Below are positions 27,297 to 40,363 of a stretch of 64,000 nucleotides of DNA, one piece after another (the stretch's first letter is position 1; every line of letters begins with the position of its first letter). Source of the stretch: Takifugu bimaculatus (lineage: Eukaryota > Chordata > Actinopteri > Tetraodontiformes > Tetraodontidae); NCBI GenBank assembly GCA_004026145.2, contig CP034993.1:11163290-11227289 (forward strand). The letters are read 5' to 3'. The notes under the pieces are model-generated. The model had not been told where the DNA came from. It saw nothing but the letters and a program-made list of their open reading frames with translations, and searched no databases. The translations under genes and the position numbers were made by a program.

Positions 27297-28308
27297 CAGG
27301 CCTGGCCAACCCGCGGCTCCCGACCCGCATGCGGCTCTTTGCCTGGTTTCATGCGGCTCTAACATTCATATCGAAGTTTGGGTTTGTGTTTTTTTAATGT
27401 GCGTGTTCGCTTCGCTTGAGTTCAATACGGTACTTTCGCCAAAAGCGCATGCGCGTTAGATGAAAATACCGCAAAGTTTTTCAGTAGGGACAAGATCTTT
27501 TGAGTAAACAATTAGTGTCAAGTTCGCCTTCAAAATGGCAGGAAAAAATGCACGAAAGCTTCGTGACCCGGTTCCGTGATCTACAACTGAAAAGGCCACA
27601 GATTGCATTCCTCGTTGCCCCTTTTAATGTGGAGCTGCACTGTTTTAAAGCCCCGCCAGTCACAGGTGAGGCTGCAGCTGAGTTGGAGATGATCGATCTT
27701 TGTGAGGAGGACCAACTGAAACCTGCTTTAAGGGAAGGGGCCATTGAGTTCTGGAAAAGTGTGCCAATGGAAAAATAGCCCAATGTCAAACGAGCTGTCA
27801 ATATTTGGGTCAACATACGTCTGCAAGTCTGTGTTTTCTACCCTGAAACACGTGAAACCAAAGCATCGATCTGTTCTGACTGACACCCGTGTGAAAGAAT
27901 TGCTTCGTTTGGCAACAACTAAATACAAGCCAGATTTGAAGAGGATTGTCCAAAGCAAGGAATGCCAGAAGTCCCACTAAGCAACATACATAGTAAGAGA
28001 AAAAAAAATATTTTAATTATTATATTTTTGTTTGTGGACTTAAATGAGTTGAATTGAGAGTTTGTGTGTGTGAGACAGTGCACACAATGTTCATTGTTGA
28101 AAATGACTGGCCCGTGGTCTGTAGAAGTTAAATTCTGTCATTATCATGCTGGTGTGTGACATTTACAATAAATCTGGCTAAGCAGACGTCTGTGTGTGTG
28201 AGGAAGGGATGTGGTGATGTTCATGTGTGCCCATGTGTATGGTGTGGCTCTTTGCGGTAACACAGTAAAAAATGTGGCTCTTAGGCTCGGACTGGTTGGC
28301 CACCCCTG
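27297..28308 (+). mobile_element. hAT-superfamily DNA transposon copy, internally broken
   Basis: The element is bounded by short terminal inverted repeats: the left end is CAGGCCTGGCCAACC and the reverse complement of the right end is CAGGGGTGGCCAACC (13 of 15 identical). Perfect 8-bp duplications, ACATAGTG, flank it at 27289-27296 and 28309-28316; this length is diagnostic of hAT insertion. Copies of a TGYGGCTCT motif occur near both ends (27330, 27352, 28243, 28273), all in the same orientation. Inside is a remnant of the transposase C-terminus. At 1012 bp it lacks the N-terminal zinc finger and most of the catalytic domain, so it cannot be autonomous. Similar transposase tails occur in domesticated vertebrate proteins of the ZBED/GTF2IRD2 kind (family knowledge). 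Confidence 0.93.
27491..27980 (+). pseudogene. hAT transposase C-terminal remnant with stop and frame change
   Basis: The first segment (27500-27775) reads MHESFVTRFRDLQLKRPQI..., LCEEDQLKPALREGAIEFW and KSVPMEK, then hits TAG where a Tyr codon (TAC/TAT) would be expected before PNVKRA. After a further frame change the second segment (to 27980) reads SIFGSTYVCKSVFSTLKHVK, KHRSVLTDTRVKELLRLATT and IVQSKECQKSH, then stops. FGSTYVCxSxFSTLKxxK is the hAT dimerisation (hATC) region. The stop plus the indel and the missing N-terminal two thirds mark this as a dead fragment. It lies wholly inside the terminal inverted repeats at 27297 and 28308. Confidence 0.88.
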
Positions 28309-28316
28309 ACATAGTG
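28309..28316. repeat. Target-site duplication of the hAT element, right copy
   Basis: ACATAGTG directly follows the right terminal CCCCTG and is identical to the copy at 27289-27296. Confidence 0.92.
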
Positions 28317-29315
28317 AGTCCACTTATTTAAAAGTATATTCCATTGATATTCTTTATTGCATCAGCTCTCATTGAATGCCCTGTTTACATTTACCTAGTG
28401 CACATTGAGCCATGAGTCGCCTTCACTAGGACAGACTAGTTCATTCTCATGGCCATCGGTTCGGTGCTGTAGTTGTGTTAGATGGCGTGTTGGCATGACC
28501 TCCCTCTCTCCGTCGATACGGCGTATTTGACAGTGGGCTTGTGTTCCTTTAGAACAGTGTGTCCAAGCATAAGACCTTTTTTTATCAATATAGTGCATCC
28601 CTGTTTAATGGGCATAGGATGTTACTGAACCGTTGTCTCTCTCTGTTAATTGCCTATAAATTGAACCAGGGTCAAAGAGCAGCGTGTCAGCATACAGGAA
28701 GCTACTTCCTCATCTAGTTACAGCAGGTATAATTTTGCTTCCCTGCCTGTACTTGCTTTGGCCATTGAGAGTGCCCCACTTATTTGGGGTTTTCACATTT
28801 GGTCAAGGATATTGCCAAAACCTGCTTGGCAACTCTGGCCCTCCCCTTAGAACATTGTACCCACATGGCCAAGAGGCTGGGGCAGTCCAGAAGACCTTCT
28901 ACCTCTGCACTTTGCAAAAATCTACAAGGTCTTGAAAATCTCCAGATTCCCTGAGTAATAACAAATAAATCAATATCTACACAGAATATAGAGTATTCTG
29001 GGACGTAGAGTCCAACCCCCCTTTGTGTTTTTTTCCTGACACTTAATACAGTAACACATGTTCATATATGCTATGTAGTTTACAGAAGTGAGAAATGACA
29101 CTATTAAAACAAACTAGAGGGAAAAATACTGTGTCCCACAGAAGGAAATCGGTACAGTAAGTTTTAGGCACAAACAAACACCAACACACACTTGCACACT
29201 CACTAATGCGCAGACAGCTTGCCCAGAGCTAGTGTCCAATTACAGTAAGAGCCCAACTCCCTGCAACATCAAGACCTGACCTGATCAACTTGTGTGAGCA
29301 TGCATTTGTGCAACC

Positions 29316-29349
29316 TGTGTGCGTGTGTGTGTGCGTGTGTGTGTGTGTG
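29316..29349. repeat. Interrupted (TG)n microsatellite
   Basis: TG repeats interrupted by CG steps. Confidence 0.9.
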
Positions 29350-31729
29350 CCAGTTTTTAGAGTTTGCCTCTTGTTTACTCTCATTCAGAGAAATTCATGT
29401 GTTTGGCCTTTCTGGGTCAAAGGTTCAGAAACAGCATTGCTATCAGATTAAATCTGACAGTTAATGAACATTCTGACAAGATCCGATTGAATCAGAAATA
29501 ACTCTGTGACTGTGACTCCATCGCACGATGCAAAAAAAAAAAATCCCAAAACTTTAGAATTTGTCCCAGCAACTCAAAAATCCCACTCAGGTAATCCATG
29601 GATGGGATTTTTCCAATATATATTTTTTAAAACTTTGCTGTCTGGCCCAGGGGAAATGTTACCATGTCATTTCATCCATGAACAGAGATTTGCATATTAG
29701 TTCACCTCGATAACAGCTCCATCCTCTAGATAACAGCTTGCTAGATAAGAACACAGGTGAACGTAGGGTGAAGCAGGAGCCTTATAAATTAATTTTTTAT
29801 GAGCAGCCAGCACAACAGCTGCCATCATACGCCCTCTGCCACGGGGTAATCAAATGGGGTATACCAGATATTTATTACAACAGAAGTACTTTATGTGTGT
29901 ACCTGAGTCCATAAAGTACCTCATATAGTCCCCCTCTGCACATGTCAGCTAGATTACCCTTTAACAGGGGATTTAACAGGATTTACCATGTATTATCTTG
30001 AGTAAACTGAGGGGGCAGTCACACCTGCCAAAACCTAAAGGTTTGTTTTTGGGATGTTGTCGTTTTTGGCGGATGTGGATAAAAAAATTTAAAAAAAGAT
30101 TTGAACATTTGCCTTTGGAGCTTTTTTGGAATCTGGCCTTTTGATTTCAAAGCTAGCACTGCTAAACAAAGAAACTACTGTACAAACACTACTTGAAGTA
30201 CCAGTTCTGACAATTACAGCACCGGCAAGCTGCCACATGACTCGGAATGCATTGTTTACTTAATGTTGCTCCGCAGTCTGAGCTGTGTTTATTGTATCGT
30301 GCTTGACTGCTGTGTGCAAAACTGGAGTGAGAATCTAAGCTTGGTTCTTATAGGGAGCAGAAGAAAGAGGAAATCCTTGCTGCCAATCACACAAACACTT
30401 GGCAGTGTTACAGTTGTATCCCTCCAAGAAATAGATGCTGGCAGTGTTTGCACAAGAAGAGAAAGATGCCAAATAGTGTGCACGTACAGTGTTTCTGCAG
30501 CGTCTGGGAGCATCCCCGTGAACTGAGAGACAGAAATGACCAAATAAAGAGTCACCTCGGTCAAGAAATACGTAAAAATCTACTTGGGAGTCAGTAAATG
30601 ATCCTTAGGTTTTATTATCACAGAGAACCACATTTACTAAATGGGGGTTCTTGCAGGAGTGTAGCCTGTTTGTGAAATTGCTTCCCTTGAGACGTGATGC
30701 CTGTAAATGTCACTGCGCTCACATAGCTCGTCTTCAAGCAGCAGGTAGGACCTACTGTTGGCACGGGGTCAAACCAGGGGACACCCGTCTCTTATGCCCT
30801 CCCTCCATCTCTTTTCTTCTATTGCTCTCTTTTTGGCTGCTTTCACCCACCCATTCATTGTCCTTGTCATCATGGCTGCTGCTCTGTTACATTAAGAAGA
30901 TGTGGTTAGAGGACTGATAGGAAGTACCGTGGCCCGTCACACGGTTTCTATTTTGTCTTTGTCCCTCTGTTTTGAACTTTGATCTCTTTTCAAGTCTTAC
31001 TAAGAACTCCAGAAGCAAAGTCACATCAGCTGCTTTATTTCTGACAGCTCTGTTTAATCTGTGTTTTTTTTATGTTGCATAAAAGTCTAACAGAAAGCAA
31101 ATGAAAGCTTGGTTTTAATCTAATCTACAATCATTTTTGAAGGTGTTAAACTGATAAGCTATGCAAAATTGTCAAAAGATGGCAACATAGATAACTGAAA
31201 TTCTAATTATACAAAGGGGGATAGGCCTGCTTCTTTGCAAGGTTAGGTCTCACTTTACTAAAAAAATGGTTTTAAAAAAGGTTCTTCGTCGCATAATTTG
31301 AGCATCGACCCTATTTCGTCTACCCTGACACTTCTTTGATGTGATACATCAAGATCAGCCAATTTGATCTGAGGGTATTTCGCTACTTACTGACAATTGT
31401 AGCAGTTTGGATATTTATAGCGAGACACTATCCACTGACCTTGGCTGGCTGTAACTACAGCACGTGATGTATGTTTTCTCCAGGAACTGAGGGATGGTAA
31501 ACCCGCAGGAACAAAGACGGAGGCACACAAGCGGTACAGCAGGGGAAGATGGTGAAACAGCAAAGGAAGAACAAGAAAGGGGAAAGGGATGTTCAAGGCT
31601 GTGATGTAGATCAAAGTCAAGGTGATGCCCAGGGAGTGATGGAAGGGAAGAAAAAAGAGGAGAAAACACACGGAGGAACGGTGCATGTGTGCGTCCCCGT
31701 GTGTGCAGCCACAGAAGTAGTGAGGTCTG

Positions 31730-31749
31730 TAAAAAAAAAAAAAAAAAAA
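31730..31749. repeat. Poly(A) run
   Basis: About 19-20 A residues in a purine-rich stretch. No retroposed body was recognised upstream. Confidence 0.9.
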
Positions 31750-33509
31750 GAGTAGTGATCAAAGTAGAGATAAGACAATGGAGGAGGCCAGGCACAGACA
31801 GGGAGCAGTGGGAGGTACAGTCAAAGCCACAGAGGCCTTGTGCACACTGTAACTTTACTGTTTTGCGCTATTTTTATGGCAATATTTTTCTTTCATGATC
31901 TCGTCCCCTTTTTTTCTTTTTTGCAGCTGAACACATCCACCTACACACCAACGGTCAGCCCCTTTTCATACCAGCCCCTGCATCTGCCGGGCACAGCCAT
32001 AAAAGACGCGGTCACACTGCGCCTCACAGCCAGCTTTCATTATATTCTCTGCAGAAAAGCCACGTTCAGAGAGACACAGCGGCGATTCAGATGCTGCTCC
32101 GCTCTCCAGTATTCCCTCATTTGCTGGGTTTTCCTAACTAATGAGTGGGCAGCAGTAAAGGCCGCAGCGGCAGGACAGCAGGGAAGTTTAAATGTGTTGC
32201 TTCCTGTGAAGTGGCTAAGGAACTTATTTACATAATAGTTACATAATTGTTGGTTTGTTGGCACTTAACTGTCTAAAGCAGTAAGATAATAATGAAAATA
32301 ACCTGAAATGCTACTTTCTGCCATTGGCTACCATAAATCCTGCCTCTAGTTTCGAAGTGTGTTTACTCAAAGCTCTGCCAAAGTAAATGATTAATCAGCA
32401 CCGTGAGGTCACTTCCGATTCCTGTATTTTGCGATGCATCAACTGCGACGCCATTAGCTCCTTCTCTCCTTGAGCAGCTAATGTCAGAACTTGTAATTTG
32501 GCACTGTTGTGTAAACTCAGAGTCTTGCAATGACAAAGGAGATAACAGTCCTGACAGGCGAGGGGAGCGCTGAGGACAAAGGTGTAGAATTACATCCATT
32601 TCACTGTTGAGGAAAAAAAAAACATTTGTAGACCTGTGAGTATGAGTTTGGAAGACATATGTCTGCAATTAAGGAGGCATTAAAATAGAAAGAATAACTC
32701 ATGCTATCTGTCATGTAAGACAACCCACCACCACACACACCTGCAATCATTCTATACCTGTCCTTATACTGTCTGGTCACCCAATCTTCACTTCTGCACA
32801 GCCACCCAACCCATGGTCACGTTTGCAGACACACAGGAGGAAGCATAAATCACAAAGGGCAGTGGGAGGGGGCAGCCTTGGCCCAGAGGTTACATGGCCC
32901 CAGAGTTGCTGAGCTCCTCTTTACTTTTCTTATGAATGATGCATGGCTGCTTTGAGTTTGGTGTGGAGGAGAGAGGCGAGTGAGCGACAGCAGCCAGAGA
33001 AGCAAATGAGCATTGATCAAGTGTGCTACAATTACACTGACCTCAGCGAATTCCTCCCATTGCTCCCAGGAGTGGAGGAAATGGCCTTAGCTGAAACATA
33101 TGCTTCTCTGTGTGTGAGTTTTCAGTGAACCAATCCAAAAAGTCTAGAGTAGGAATCAGAAATGGAGCATAATTGGGTGTGATAACGTGGCATTTTGGCT
33201 AGCTTACGTGGATAAAGGAGGGGTTTAGTGAGAAAGAAAGGTGTGAGATCGGGAGAGCAGATTTGAGATAGGCAAGAAGGAAGCGGAAAGGTGATATGGT
33301 GGGCTGTGGGGCCGACAGATTGATGGATAGCTCTGCTGCAGATGGATACTGAGTAGAAACAGAGCTGAAAAAACACACTTTAGCTTGGACACTAAATCAC
33401 ACACAGACACACGTGAAAGCATCAACGCACACAGAGAAAGCCCAGCGTTACGCGCATGCCTTCATAAATATGGATTATACTCAATTCACAGTCTAATAAT
33501 GCACAGCTA

Positions 33510-33725
33510 CGCACTGACACTGAGCACAGCTGTCTATTCTCTGATGCGTCGGTGAACATTAATAACATGTCACATCACGCCACGCCACTAATAACTGTAA
33601 ACAAGTATCACCATGGGGCCCTCACGCAGCACATTAATGGTTATTGCCAGCATCGCTCTCGCTGTGATTATAGACCTGTTGGCCCAACGTAGTGCCCCCG
33701 CTACGAGATTACACTTTCATTTATA
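33510..33725. promoter_or_regulatory. Candidate conserved non-coding island
   Basis: Repeat-free, with ACATTAATAAC, CACTAATAACTG, TGTAAACAAG and ACATTAATGGTTATTG words. Function is inferred only. Confidence 0.28.
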
Positions 33726-34825
33726 CTGAAATCATCTGCAGGTAGGTAAAATAATAATAGCACTCATGTGTCTGAGTTTATCACATCATGATGTGGAAGA
33801 CAATAGATGAAATGCAGCATAAAGAAATATATCCAATAATGGGGCAGAAACCGTTTCCTTTCAGCATTGTAATCTCTTTAAATGCCATGCTGAAATGCAG
33901 AAGCTTTCGATTGAGATTGTAATACTCCTTTTTTTTTTTTTTGCTTGAAAGCCGCACATTAGTCCATGTGTTGCCGGGTGCAGCGAAGTGCCGTCTTGAT
34001 GCACAAAAAGAGACCAAGGTGCTCATTTCTAACGTTGCCATGACAGAATATTTGCTAAACCTGAGCTAGAGAATCCAAAAGGGAAGAATGGTGCCATGTG
34101 TGTTTTTAATGCAATCAACCCGTTCAGTCTTAAATTATTGTTGCTTTGATCTCTTCATATGCTCACTTCTGTGCGTGTAACCGTCACTCAGGGAGCAGTG
34201 TGCACATAGTGGTGACCTGGATACAAAACGGTGTAAAATTCTCTCTGTACCACTAGATTACAGATATTTATGGAGCATCCACAGATGGAATCCAATATAA
34301 TTGTCTCAACATCCATTGATTTAACAAGATGCAATTTTGCGTTTCAGTGATGCAAACCAAGGACACCGCAGCATTTGATAGATTCTTTATTAACTACACA
34401 ATAAGACCTTTTAAAGCACACTTCAGGACAGCTTCATTGTTAGCCCAGAAGACTTGATCATTTACAGCGACACAGATCTTGCCAGTATTGCGTCATTAAT
34501 GACCTCCCTGTTCTCTGATCTGAGCTCTCCGACAGGTGTGATGTGGCACGATGAGCAAACAAGCAAGGAAGCTTTTTTAGCTCAGTTTTTTTCGCTTCAA
34601 ACAAAGTGTACTGGACAACAGACGCGCCCACACCCCGAAAGAAGGTGCAGCGCCGCCCAATTCTGAGCTCTGGTGAAGAATATGTCAAAGGGACACAAAG
34701 ATCTGCAGCTATGAATACGTTTGTGACAAAAAAAGGAGATTAGAGACAACTAAAGAGGCAGTTGTGTTGACTGTTTCCCCGTATGACGCTGCACGCACTG
34801 GGACTGTTGAAATGAAGCCTCATGG

Positions 34826-34842
34826 AACCCTAACCCTAACCC
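34826..34842. repeat. Short telomere-like (CCCTAA) tract
   Basis: About two and a half CCCTAA units. Too short to suggest a fusion point. Confidence 0.7.
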
Positions 34843-36242
34843 AACAGCATATCTGTACTTGGATAACCACTTAAAGAGTTAATGTCTGTAATGTCGAGGT
34901 TTAGTTGCCCGAAGTTAAAAAGATAAAGTGGTTCTATTTCAAGTCTGACCATTAGTTTCCTCTCAATTGTTGCAGCTTGATATTCTTGTTTTCCCGCTTC
35001 AGTGGATAAATTAACACCCCTCAGTCACAGAGGCCCAGATAATAAACTCATTTTCGCAAAATTAATTAACAAACAGGACACAAGGAAGGAGGGAATTATG
35101 GGAATTGTGGCATGCATACATATTATCCCATATACTAATATATAGAGGATGTTATCCAATTAGAGATACAATAAAAATGAGGCCTTTATGGAACGATATG
35201 CTTTGGCTTATAAGAATTGAAACCCAGATTTGTAACTTTTCTGACATCACTTTCAGGATCAACTTCGTGAAAGTGTGGAATCTCAAAAGGGTTCAGTGGA
35301 AAAGAGGAGAAGAATTTCAGGCACACAATAACCAAATGTGTCATATCTCACACATAATTGTGTCAACGTCATGTTTTTCCATTTACTTCCTGTTTTATCA
35401 AATCAAATTGTATTCTTAATACACACACCTATGTATGCATCCCTCCGCCTACAAACACACACATCCTTGAGGCGGGATATCAATAGCAGCGTCCTGTGAT
35501 TAAACTCCCAGTTAAAATTTAAAAAAAAGAAAAGAAATCCTTATGATACCACTGTACAGATGTTGAAGACATTATTTAGACCAAACTCTGCCTGTTTGAG
35601 CCAACATTCATTGAATGGAATATATAAAGATGCTCTTAACTTAAATGGGTTGAGGATCGCAGCAAATTCAAAACCTGCACAATGTGGAGTTCTGAAATAT
35701 CTGAAGAAATTCCCATGCTGGCTTCTAAAGAAATGAAGCTCAGGTGTTTCTTTCTCTTTCATTCTCCTTGGAGTCAAGGTCATATTTGATGGATTAAAAC
35801 AGAAAATGAATACAAAGTTATACAATAAACTCCAGATGATGAATAACTGTGTTCTCTACAAGAAAACGGTTAATTTCAAAGAAGAACAAATCCACATTAG
35901 GGACAAAAGACACCAAAGCCATTGATATACCGCAGCTGGGACATGGTTTTACCACTGCTTTGTGTTCAGGAGCTCTCGAAGGGTATCATGTTTTTGAAGA
36001 TTCATATCATCATCATCGGTTTTATTGTTTGATGCGGCTATTCTTACAGTGGCAGCTTATTAAGATTCCGATTTGAGGATGATTTTCCACATCAATCTGT
36101 AGGTATTCACTGGGAATTGTCAATTGATATTAAACCTTGATGTGATAAATGCTTCTCCTAGTAAAAGAGGTATCCTAAAAATAAGTAAAATAATGAAAAA
36201 AAATTGAAGATAATAAATGGGGACTATTGCAATGTCTAGGTT

Positions 36243-36268
36243 TATATATATATATATATATATATATC
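36243..36268. repeat. (TA)n microsatellite
   Basis: About 13 TA units in AT-rich surroundings. Confidence 0.96.
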
Positions 36269-39200
36269 TTTTATTTTCTATTTGTGTAACACAAGTACGA
36301 TACTCGGCATATCCAAAGTTAACTATTCACATCAGATTTTTTTTTAAAACTGGCAATCTTTTCAGCATTGCAGTGAAGTTGGCTCTAAATTTGTAGCCTA
36401 AAATCTGAAGAGTGCAGCCAAACCTAACAAAAATGCTGTAATGAACAAAAGACTAGGCAAGTCTGGTGACTTCTCTATCTTAGAAATGTTTAACACAAGT
36501 TGAATGGGCAGATGTCTGACAGCAAGGCGCCTGCAAAACCCCCACCAGAAAGCAGTAAATGAACAACAATGCTTTGATAATGCACTTTCACATGCTCATT
36601 CTCTTTTAATCCTCAAACATTTTGGAACATCTGCTATGAGTAAAAGAATTTAAGAACACTGGAAGCTGAAAAGACCGAGAGTTACTTTTGGTTATCCTTT
36701 ACAAATCCATCATCTTTCCATCATTTAATGCTCAGGGGATTTGAAAAGCTTGTGGGCCGGAATCCGGCAGACGGGAATCTGTCAGTCACAACTTGAGTCA
36801 TTCTAAATACAAAACGATGGAAATATACAACACACTTGACACAAAAAAGGGGTTGTTTGATATATGATCTTGTAGACTGCCAAGAAGCGGATTATTTATT
36901 TTGTAGAAGCAAAAATGCAGCTCCTTTCCTACACAATCCCGCCTTTGATCGTGTGGTGCGAACACTTGTTATTCTGGTCTAAGAAAACTATTTGGAAGAT
37001 GGTACACATGCTAGCCAGATTGCATCCATAGGAAGAGAAGACAACTTTTGGATTTCACACCTCATGCACTTAATCACACATAGACAAACGTACATGCAAC
37101 ACAGCAAACATGCTAGCAAACTGTGGAAAAACCACGAGTTCTCCCATAGGAAATAATATATACTAGGTAAAAAAAGAAAAGGTCCAGTGCTTATAAGTTG
37201 GTAGGTTCATATTGGGATCTCCCCCTTGTTTGCACTTCCTCAGAAGAGCAAAGCTTGTGCTACAGAATGTTGCACTTGAGAAATTATTTTTACCCATATC
37301 CTCATAGTCTTAGGTGAAGATTTTCAAATAAGCCTAGATTGAATTGGAAGGGGACTGAGCTGAAGCCCTTTGTCCATTTACTCATGCAAAAATACAAAAT
37401 GTGCTTCAAGAGATGAATTAGCAGTAATTGGAGGAGGTAAATGGTTGCAATAAGCTGATTAGTCAGATCAAACACTGTTTTGGCAGGTGGAGTACTAGTG
37501 AACAATAGTTTGATTCCATAATGAAGCTCTATTTGTCTGCCGCTATAATCTCAAAGTGGTACTTGTATTTGCATGTTTTTATGGCTCCATCAAAAGGACT
37601 GATAGACAATGGAGTTAGTCAAACCAGAGCAGAAGCCTTTTGTCTGGCAAACCACAGTAAGTCCACCCAAGTGAGTATAGCAAGTGGTGATACACCATTT
37701 TTGGATTCAGTCATTTTCAGTGTCTAATTTGCAAATTTGGATTAATACTAAGACAAACCACAACGTAAAAACATGTACTTGAAAACTTGAACTCTTCTTT
37801 GTTTCTGTAACTATGACATCAGTGATGATCAGTACATAACCACACCATATCAAAGCCCCGTCAAACTCAGTGCCACACCCTGAGACTCATAACTCGTACA
37901 AAATGGCATAAAGGTCTCCCCCTAGAAACACCATACCAGTAAAAGACTGGCCATAAGAATGGAGGGATGGTGAAAAGAGAATTGCACAGCCATTCTTTTT
38001 TAACAAATAAGAACAACTGCGTAGGGCTGTCCCTGAAATTACACTTTGCATCACTGTGCTTATTGTACACCACATGCATTTCCACCTCATACAGCGTAAT
38101 GGTAAATTTATGTCAGAACCATTATATAAATACTTGACAGGGGGTAAGCCTTAATGAGTCAACATGGAGAGCTGGTAAATGTGCAGCACTGAATTATTTA
38201 TAGTGAGTTGTACATAATACCCTTAAGGCAAACAATAGTTCTATCCAACCGATATATTTTATATTAGTGCTTTCCATCTCGATCATTTGTAAGCGTAGTA
38301 CGGGGTTACATAATGCACCTCAAGTGATGCATAACTAAACATGTTCTCAAAATGTTACTATTACAGATCAATGTCAGCCAAAAGAGAAGTGTATGAATAT
38401 ACAATCACATGACAGGCAAATGGTACTCATCAACTTTTCTCTTATGGGAATTGTAACAGCATCGATGTCTCCTGCGGACAGAAAGATTTTCCGCCTCACT
38501 ATCCCCCTGCTCTTCCTGCGGTAAATACTTGAACAAGCTCCCAGCGTTAGTCCTGTGTCCCGTGTTGCCAATGCACAGAAATTTGCAAAATGGCAGCAGA
38601 GATAAGGCAGGAGACAAAGCAAATGTCAAACTGTGTCCCTTTGAACTGGGACTGGGGGCTCTGAAGGGCTCCTCGGTGCTGGTCAGATGGCTAATCCAAA
38701 TTTATGTGCATCAGTGTGTTCGTGAGCGCTTAAAGCGTGCAAGTAGATGTGGACATGCAAACACTGGGGTACTTATGTGCATGCATGTTTGCATATGCAA
38801 TCAGCTTCAGCAGACGTCACCTTGGCCGACCATTTCTGCAGCCTCTAACCAAGGCCGACACTTAATGCATGGGGGAAGGAGAGTGTCTGCTGCTACTGTG
38901 GGGGCCTAAGCCGGTTAATGATGCCGGGCACCAGAAGCCCCACAGATGGCTAATCTAACCATTGTCTTCTCTACCCAACCCCTTGGAGCAAACTGTCATC
39001 CTATTGGCCCCCCCATGCAGCGTGCTACTGTTTACCCTTATTCTCACCAATTCTAATCCTGTTTAGAAACATTCTTAGAACTCTGACCGGGCTCTCCCCA
39101 TCCACCGTCTCCCCTCAGCTTTTGTTTCTTCAAATGATAAAAAGGGACGGCGGGGTGAAGAGGGGCCACTGTTACCCTCACATGTGCGAAAGAGGAGAGA

Positions 39201-40316
39201 TAGGGCTGTAGGGGAAGGGGTGGGAATGCTGAATAAAAGCCTGAGGGAGTGTGGGAAGACCTTGGAATGTTCAGGGTTTCTTTCAAGGCAAGTTCATGCC
39301 CCAGCTAATTAACAATTATGCTTCATAGTTCTTGCATTCACTCTTAGGCAGGGGTGATGGATATGGTGCTGACACCTTCAGCCCCCTGATGCTGCTCCAA
39401 GTGCCCCCACCCGCCACCCTCTTGCCTCTTTTTCTCACATATTCTGTCTCTGTGTCAATCAGGGCCCCAATCTAGCGGTCTGATGCCCCCAGAATTCTTT
39501 ACCCTCCTAAGGCAATGGGCTATCTCTTCACAGTGAACACTGTTTGTGTTCAAGTCTGCATATAGACTGCAGGAATGTCTGATAATCGATATTTCATGAA
39601 GATATACCGATATTTGTAAGCTAATACTCCACATGTTTATTACAGAAGCCAAAAGAAAGCAATTATCTAAGAGCTTAAAAAGATTCTTTGAAATTGATTT
39701 CACACACAAGCCATGTTGCGATGCCTCGACTTGTACAATTGCTTTTTTCTCCTCTCTGTAATCTCTCCTTCAAAAGATTGTGTAGAGGGGTTTCTTTACA
39801 AATCAAACCTGCCCTGTGACTTCTTGGCAAATGGCAATAAGCTAGATGTGATTCCCAGCTTACTGAATAAGGTGTGGAATTACAGATATGCAATTTCAAT
39901 GAAATTATATTAAATTTAAAAATTGGATTGCAACCAGGAAAAGAAGGTTACCAGCTGTACCTCTATTTGGAACAAGGAAACATCAGAGGTCCGGAATCAA
40001 AATGTATTACATCACCTTTTCCATCATAGCAGCTTGACAATTACCAAAATTCTTTCTTGTATAATATGTAAGGGGATAGGATCTGTGGCCATTAATAATA
40101 AAGGCACAATTGCCCCTAGTCCATAGTCTCTGCTGAGCTGAGGTGACCCAGATGCCGTTATACCTATCCAAAGCAAAGCCAAACCCCTCATGGTGATCTA
40201 CAAATACTTTCATGTATAAGTTATGGCACTGACAAGAAAATATTAAGTCTCATTGTTGAAAAAGTGGTATCTAAGCAAAACCTACTTTTAAATATAGTAT
40301 TTTGTCATTCCCTCTT

Positions 40317-40317
<1 letters not shown>

Positions 40318-40359
<42 letters not shown>
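40318..40359. repeat. (CA)n microsatellite
   Basis: An uninterrupted CA repeat of about 21 units. Confidence 0.98.

Positions 40360-40363
<4 letters not shown>

Larger units (their letters stand above)
28317..33509. other. No gene seen; possible old repeat near 30010-30560
   Basis: A GGCAGTCACACCTGCC phrase at 30015 begins a stretch that may be an old DNA-transposon-derived repeat; this is a weak recollection. Interrupted TG tract at 29316 and A-run at 31730. No coding family. Confidence 0.5.
33726..40317. other. No gene seen
   Basis: AT-leaning sequence with a TA tract (36243), a telomere-like tract (34826) and T- or A-runs. No domain-bearing ORF. Confidence 0.55.

Noticed and set aside
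20301..34842. Telomere-like GGGTTA/CCCTAA tracts as signs of a chromosome fusion
   Set aside because: Only two to three units each; such short interstitial tracts are common in vertebrate DNA.
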